Source of the DNA: Nanobdellota archaeon
GTDB taxonomy: Archaea > Nanobdellota > Nanobdellia > Pacearchaeales > GW2011-AR1
Direction of reading: 5' to 3'
DNA length: 5,641 nt
Assembly: GCA_018825865.1 (NCBI GenBank)
Contig: JAHKAF010000090.1
Span: 1-5,641, forward strand
Positions 4,294 to 5,641 of this stretch are shown one piece after another (positions within the stretch are counted from its first letter, which is position 1; the number at the start of each line of letters is the position of its first letter). The notes under the pieces were generated by a model that ran no database searches, was not told where the DNA came from, and saw nothing but the letters and a program-made list of their open reading frames with translations. A program made the position numbers and the translations under genes.

Positions 4294-5328
4294 TTAATTC
4301 CTAATGCCAGCCAGAATCAAAGGCAATGCAATTGTAGCATCACAAAATACATCTACAAAGTTTGCGTTTTCTTTCATCTTCCCCCAAGAAATTCCTTCTC
4401 TCAATGAAGCACCTGAACTTCCTCCTGGTTGTGCTGGCTCTGTTGTAATTTGAACTCCATAATCCGCACCTTTGGAAAACTGCAAAGACTGTTGAATAAA
4501 ATTTTTTGGTAATCCTCCTCCAATATAAATCACACCAGATTTCTTTGCCTGCCATGCAATATCAATTATCTCATTCATATCGCCAAAAACATCAATGTTT
4601 GTCTCTCCTTTAGTTTGGCTTTCAGACGAACTAGCTAAAGGCTCTGCCTTTTGTCTTCCTTCTGCAATTCTTCCCCACATCATCAAACCAATTCCAGAAT
4701 CAGCAATCCCAGGACAAAAAATTGGAATCCTCTTCTCATAACATTTTTGAAGGATGCTCTTATTTACTTCAGAAGGGGCGAGTTGCTTTGTGAGACTATT
4801 AGCTACAGACACCAAAGGCGTCTGAGGGGGGGTGGGCGGGGCACTATTCTCCCTCGACAAAATCTCTCCAAGTTTCCATAAGAACTCCTTAATATTTTTA
4901 CACTCCTTCAACTCATCAAAATGCTTATTGAAAAAATCCTCTAAATTTTCATAAACAGAATTCTTCATAAAAACATTATACATTCTATCAATACCTTTCT
5001 TATTCAATTCCTTATCATCAACCAACTCATCCCCATGATAATGCTTATCTCCCAATGCCTCAATTAAATCATGGGTTAAATTCGCACCAGTTGTAACAAA
5101 AACATCAACATCATTAAGCATATCAAAGATAACTTTTTTCATTCCTCCAGGAACCATCGCACCAGCAATCCCTAAAAAAACTTTGCACTCCTTATCCTCA
5201 ATCATTTCATTAATTATTCTCCGTGCTTCAGCAATCTTCTTAGCTCCAAAACCTGCATTTTCCATTTCATCAACTAATTCTGAAACTTTCATGCCTTTCT
5301 TCAGCCCAATATGTTTGATTTCTTTCAT
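4294..5328 (-). CDS. dys: Deoxyhypusine synthase family protein, 344 residues, with two in-frame insertions
   Basis: Deoxyhypusine synthase transfers the aminobutyl group of spermidine to a lysine of aIF5A using NAD, the first step of hypusine formation. Visible motifs are GIAGAMVPGGM (53-63), the NAD-site DVFVTTGANLTHD (75-87), FCPGIADSGIG (204-214), IYIGGGLPKNF (267-277) and EGISWGK (311-317). Lys317 is the presumed catalytic lysine. Two positions differ from canonical DHS: the KHHI segment reads KNFI, and GSDSGA reads GGSSGA. This resembles the DHS-like subgroup known mainly from bacteria, some members of which make homospermidine, so the substrate may not be aIF5A. Low-complexity stretches at about 161-188 and 222-243 look like insertions in surface loops. 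The start is supported by a TATA box about 26 bp upstream. It is divergent from the small membrane-protein gene. Confidence 0.9.
   Translation of the reverse strand: MKEIKHIGLKKGMKVSELVDEMENAGFGAKKIAEARRIINEMIEDKECKVFLGIAGAMVPGGMKKVIFDMLNDVDVFVTTGANLTHDLIEALGDKHYHGDELVDDKELNKKGIDRMYNVFMKNSVYENLEDFFNKHFDELKECKNIKEFLWKLGEILSRENSAPPTPPQTPLVSVANSLTKQLAPSEVNKSILQKCYEKRIPIFCPGIADSGIGLMMWGRIAEGRQKAEPLASSSESQTKGETNIDVFGDMNEIIDIAWQAKKSGVIYIGGGLPKNFIQQSLQFSKGADYGVQITTEPAQPGGSSGASLREGISWGKMKENANFVDVFCDATIALPLILAGIRN
4597..4665 (-). repeat. Palindrome-bearing in-frame insertion 2 in the DHS-family gene
   Basis: This covers residues about 222-244 (AEPLASSSESQTKGET core), where I remember only a short loop in DHS relatives. 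The DNA contains a perfect AAAGGC-TCT-GCCTTT hairpin (4637-4651) and a perfect 7-base inverted pair, CCTTTAG (4607-4613) and CTAAAGG (4635-4641), which share the same arm. The reading frame stays open. That this is inserted rather than ancestral is inferred from recall of the family. Confidence 0.55.
4762..4848 (-). repeat. Palindrome-bearing in-frame insertion 1 in the DHS-family gene
   Basis: This covers residues about 161-189 (SAPPTPPQTP followed by a Ser/Leu/Lys-rich stretch). It separates WKLGEIL from KSILQKCYEKRIPIFCPG, segments that are nearly adjacent in relatives as I recall them. The DNA has an 8-pair stem, CAGACACC-AAA-GGCGTCTG (4806-4824, one G-T pair), next to the G-run at 4826-4841. 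Base composition is far from the AT-rich surroundings. Confidence 0.55.
4826..4841 (+). other. G-quadruplex motif inside the DHS-family gene (template strand)
   Basis: The given strand reads G7-T-G3-C-G4, which parses as four G3 tracts separated by loops of one base each, the most stable class of intramolecular parallel quadruplex motif. It lies on the template strand of the leftward gene, so the mRNA carries the C-rich complement. It directly abuts the hairpin at 4806-4824. Confidence 0.7.
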
Positions 5329-5349
5329 GATAAAACTTCAAAGAGATTG

Positions 5350-5366
5350 TTTATAAAATTTTGCAA
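5350..5366 (-). promoter_or_regulatory. TATA promoter of the DHS-family gene (leaderless)
   Basis: On the leftward strand TTGCAAAAT (complement of 5358-5366) leads into TTTATAAA (complement of 5350-5357), centred about 25.5 bp from the ATG at 5328. The upstream box is the most diverged copy of the TCACAAAAA motif seen at the other promoters. Confidence 0.68.
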
Positions 5367-5398
5367 TTGCCTTCTAAGAAATAAACCCATACACTCAA

Positions 5399-5418
5399 TC
5401 ACAAAAATCTTTTTAAAG
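5399..5418 (+). promoter_or_regulatory. TATA promoter of the small membrane-protein gene (leaderless)
   Basis: TCACAAAAA (5399-5407) is followed by CTTTTTAAAG (5409-5418), centred about 28 bp before the ATG at 5442. With the leftward promoter at 5350-5366 it forms a compact divergent promoter region of 113 bp between two start codons. Confidence 0.68.
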
Positions 5419-5441
5419 CGACAACACCACTTAATATTACA

Positions 5442-5627
5442 ATGAATAAATGGCTTGAAATTTTAATCGGATTGATATTAATTATCTTGTCTGTATACGC
5501 ATGGGGAATGAATCTCTGGGGTTTTGGAACTGCGGCAATAGAGTTCCTCAAAGGAGGGATAATATGGATTATCCTTATGATGGGTTTTCTATTTATCATC
5601 CTCGGCATAAGCGATATAAAAGATTAG
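5442..5627 (+). CDS. Small two-helix membrane protein, 61 residues, function unknown
   Basis: A 61-residue hydrophobic protein with two predicted membrane segments: about residues 5-25 (LEILIGLILIILSVYAWGM) and 39-57 (GIIWIILMMGFLFIILGIS). They are joined by a short loop, NLWGFGTAAIEFLKG, and the protein ends in the charged tail DIKD. The Gly/Trp-rich loop and overall pattern seem to recur in small membrane proteins of DPANN archaea, as far as I remember; no function is known to me. Its leaderless promoter and clean start make a real gene likely. It is divergently transcribed from the DHS-family gene. The stop lies 14 bases before the window edge, so any co-transcribed partner would be outside. 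Confidence 0.82.
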   Translation: MNKWLEILIGLILIILSVYAWGMNLWGFGTAAIEFLKGGIIWIILMMGFLFIILGISDIKD

Positions 5628-5641
5628 ATAAATTCTAAAAT

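Overview
The window looks like a piece of an AT-rich archaeal chromosome, most likely a DPANN lineage of the Pacearchaeota/Woesearchaeota kind. The sequence-based reasons are an archaeal/eukaryotic-type prolyl-tRNA synthetase C-terminus, a deoxyhypusine synthase family gene, and TATA boxes about 26-28 bp upstream of the start codon of every complete recognised gene, which implies leaderless mRNAs. The lineage is an inference from gene style; there is no rRNA here to confirm it.

Layout: (1) The 3' end of proS runs rightward from the left edge to 484 and meets a doubtful small leftward ORF tail to tail. (2) A gene-poor stretch of about 240 bp (596-839) holds two adjacent inverted repeats and a T-tract, read as a terminator for the leftward gene that follows. 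(3) A leftward gene (840-1796) encodes a 318-residue secreted or membrane-anchored surface protein with two sets of internal repeats; I do not recognise its C-terminal part. (4) A 262-bp spacer (1797-2058) contains the surface-protein promoter and four copies of a GCGAAG-like core at exact 30/50/30-bp spacing. (5) Three leftward genes follow: a DHH-DHHA1 phosphoesterase (2059-3099), a DisA-type diadenylate cyclase (3211-4245) and a deoxyhypusine synthase family protein (4294-5328). (6) Across a divergent promoter region, a 61-residue two-helix membrane protein (5442-5627) runs rightward.

How the genes may work together: DisA makes c-di-AMP, and the adjacent DHH-DHHA1 protein belongs to the superfamily that contains c-di-AMP/pApA phosphodiesterases, so the pair could be a synthesis-and-turnover module. 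The DisA is unusual: its RHR motif reads RHQ, and the glycine hairpin of its C-terminal HhH domain appears lost. The DHS family gene, which would normally modify aIF5A, carries two in-frame low-complexity insertions, each containing a palindrome. One also contains a textbook G-quadruplex motif. Each complete recognised gene has its own promoter, so the leftward genes are neighbours more than a classical operon.

Most interesting signals: the variant DisA/DHH pair in an archaeal setting, the palindromic insertions in DHS, a shared TCACAAAAA box upstream of the leaderless promoters, and the phased repeat array upstream of the surface protein.
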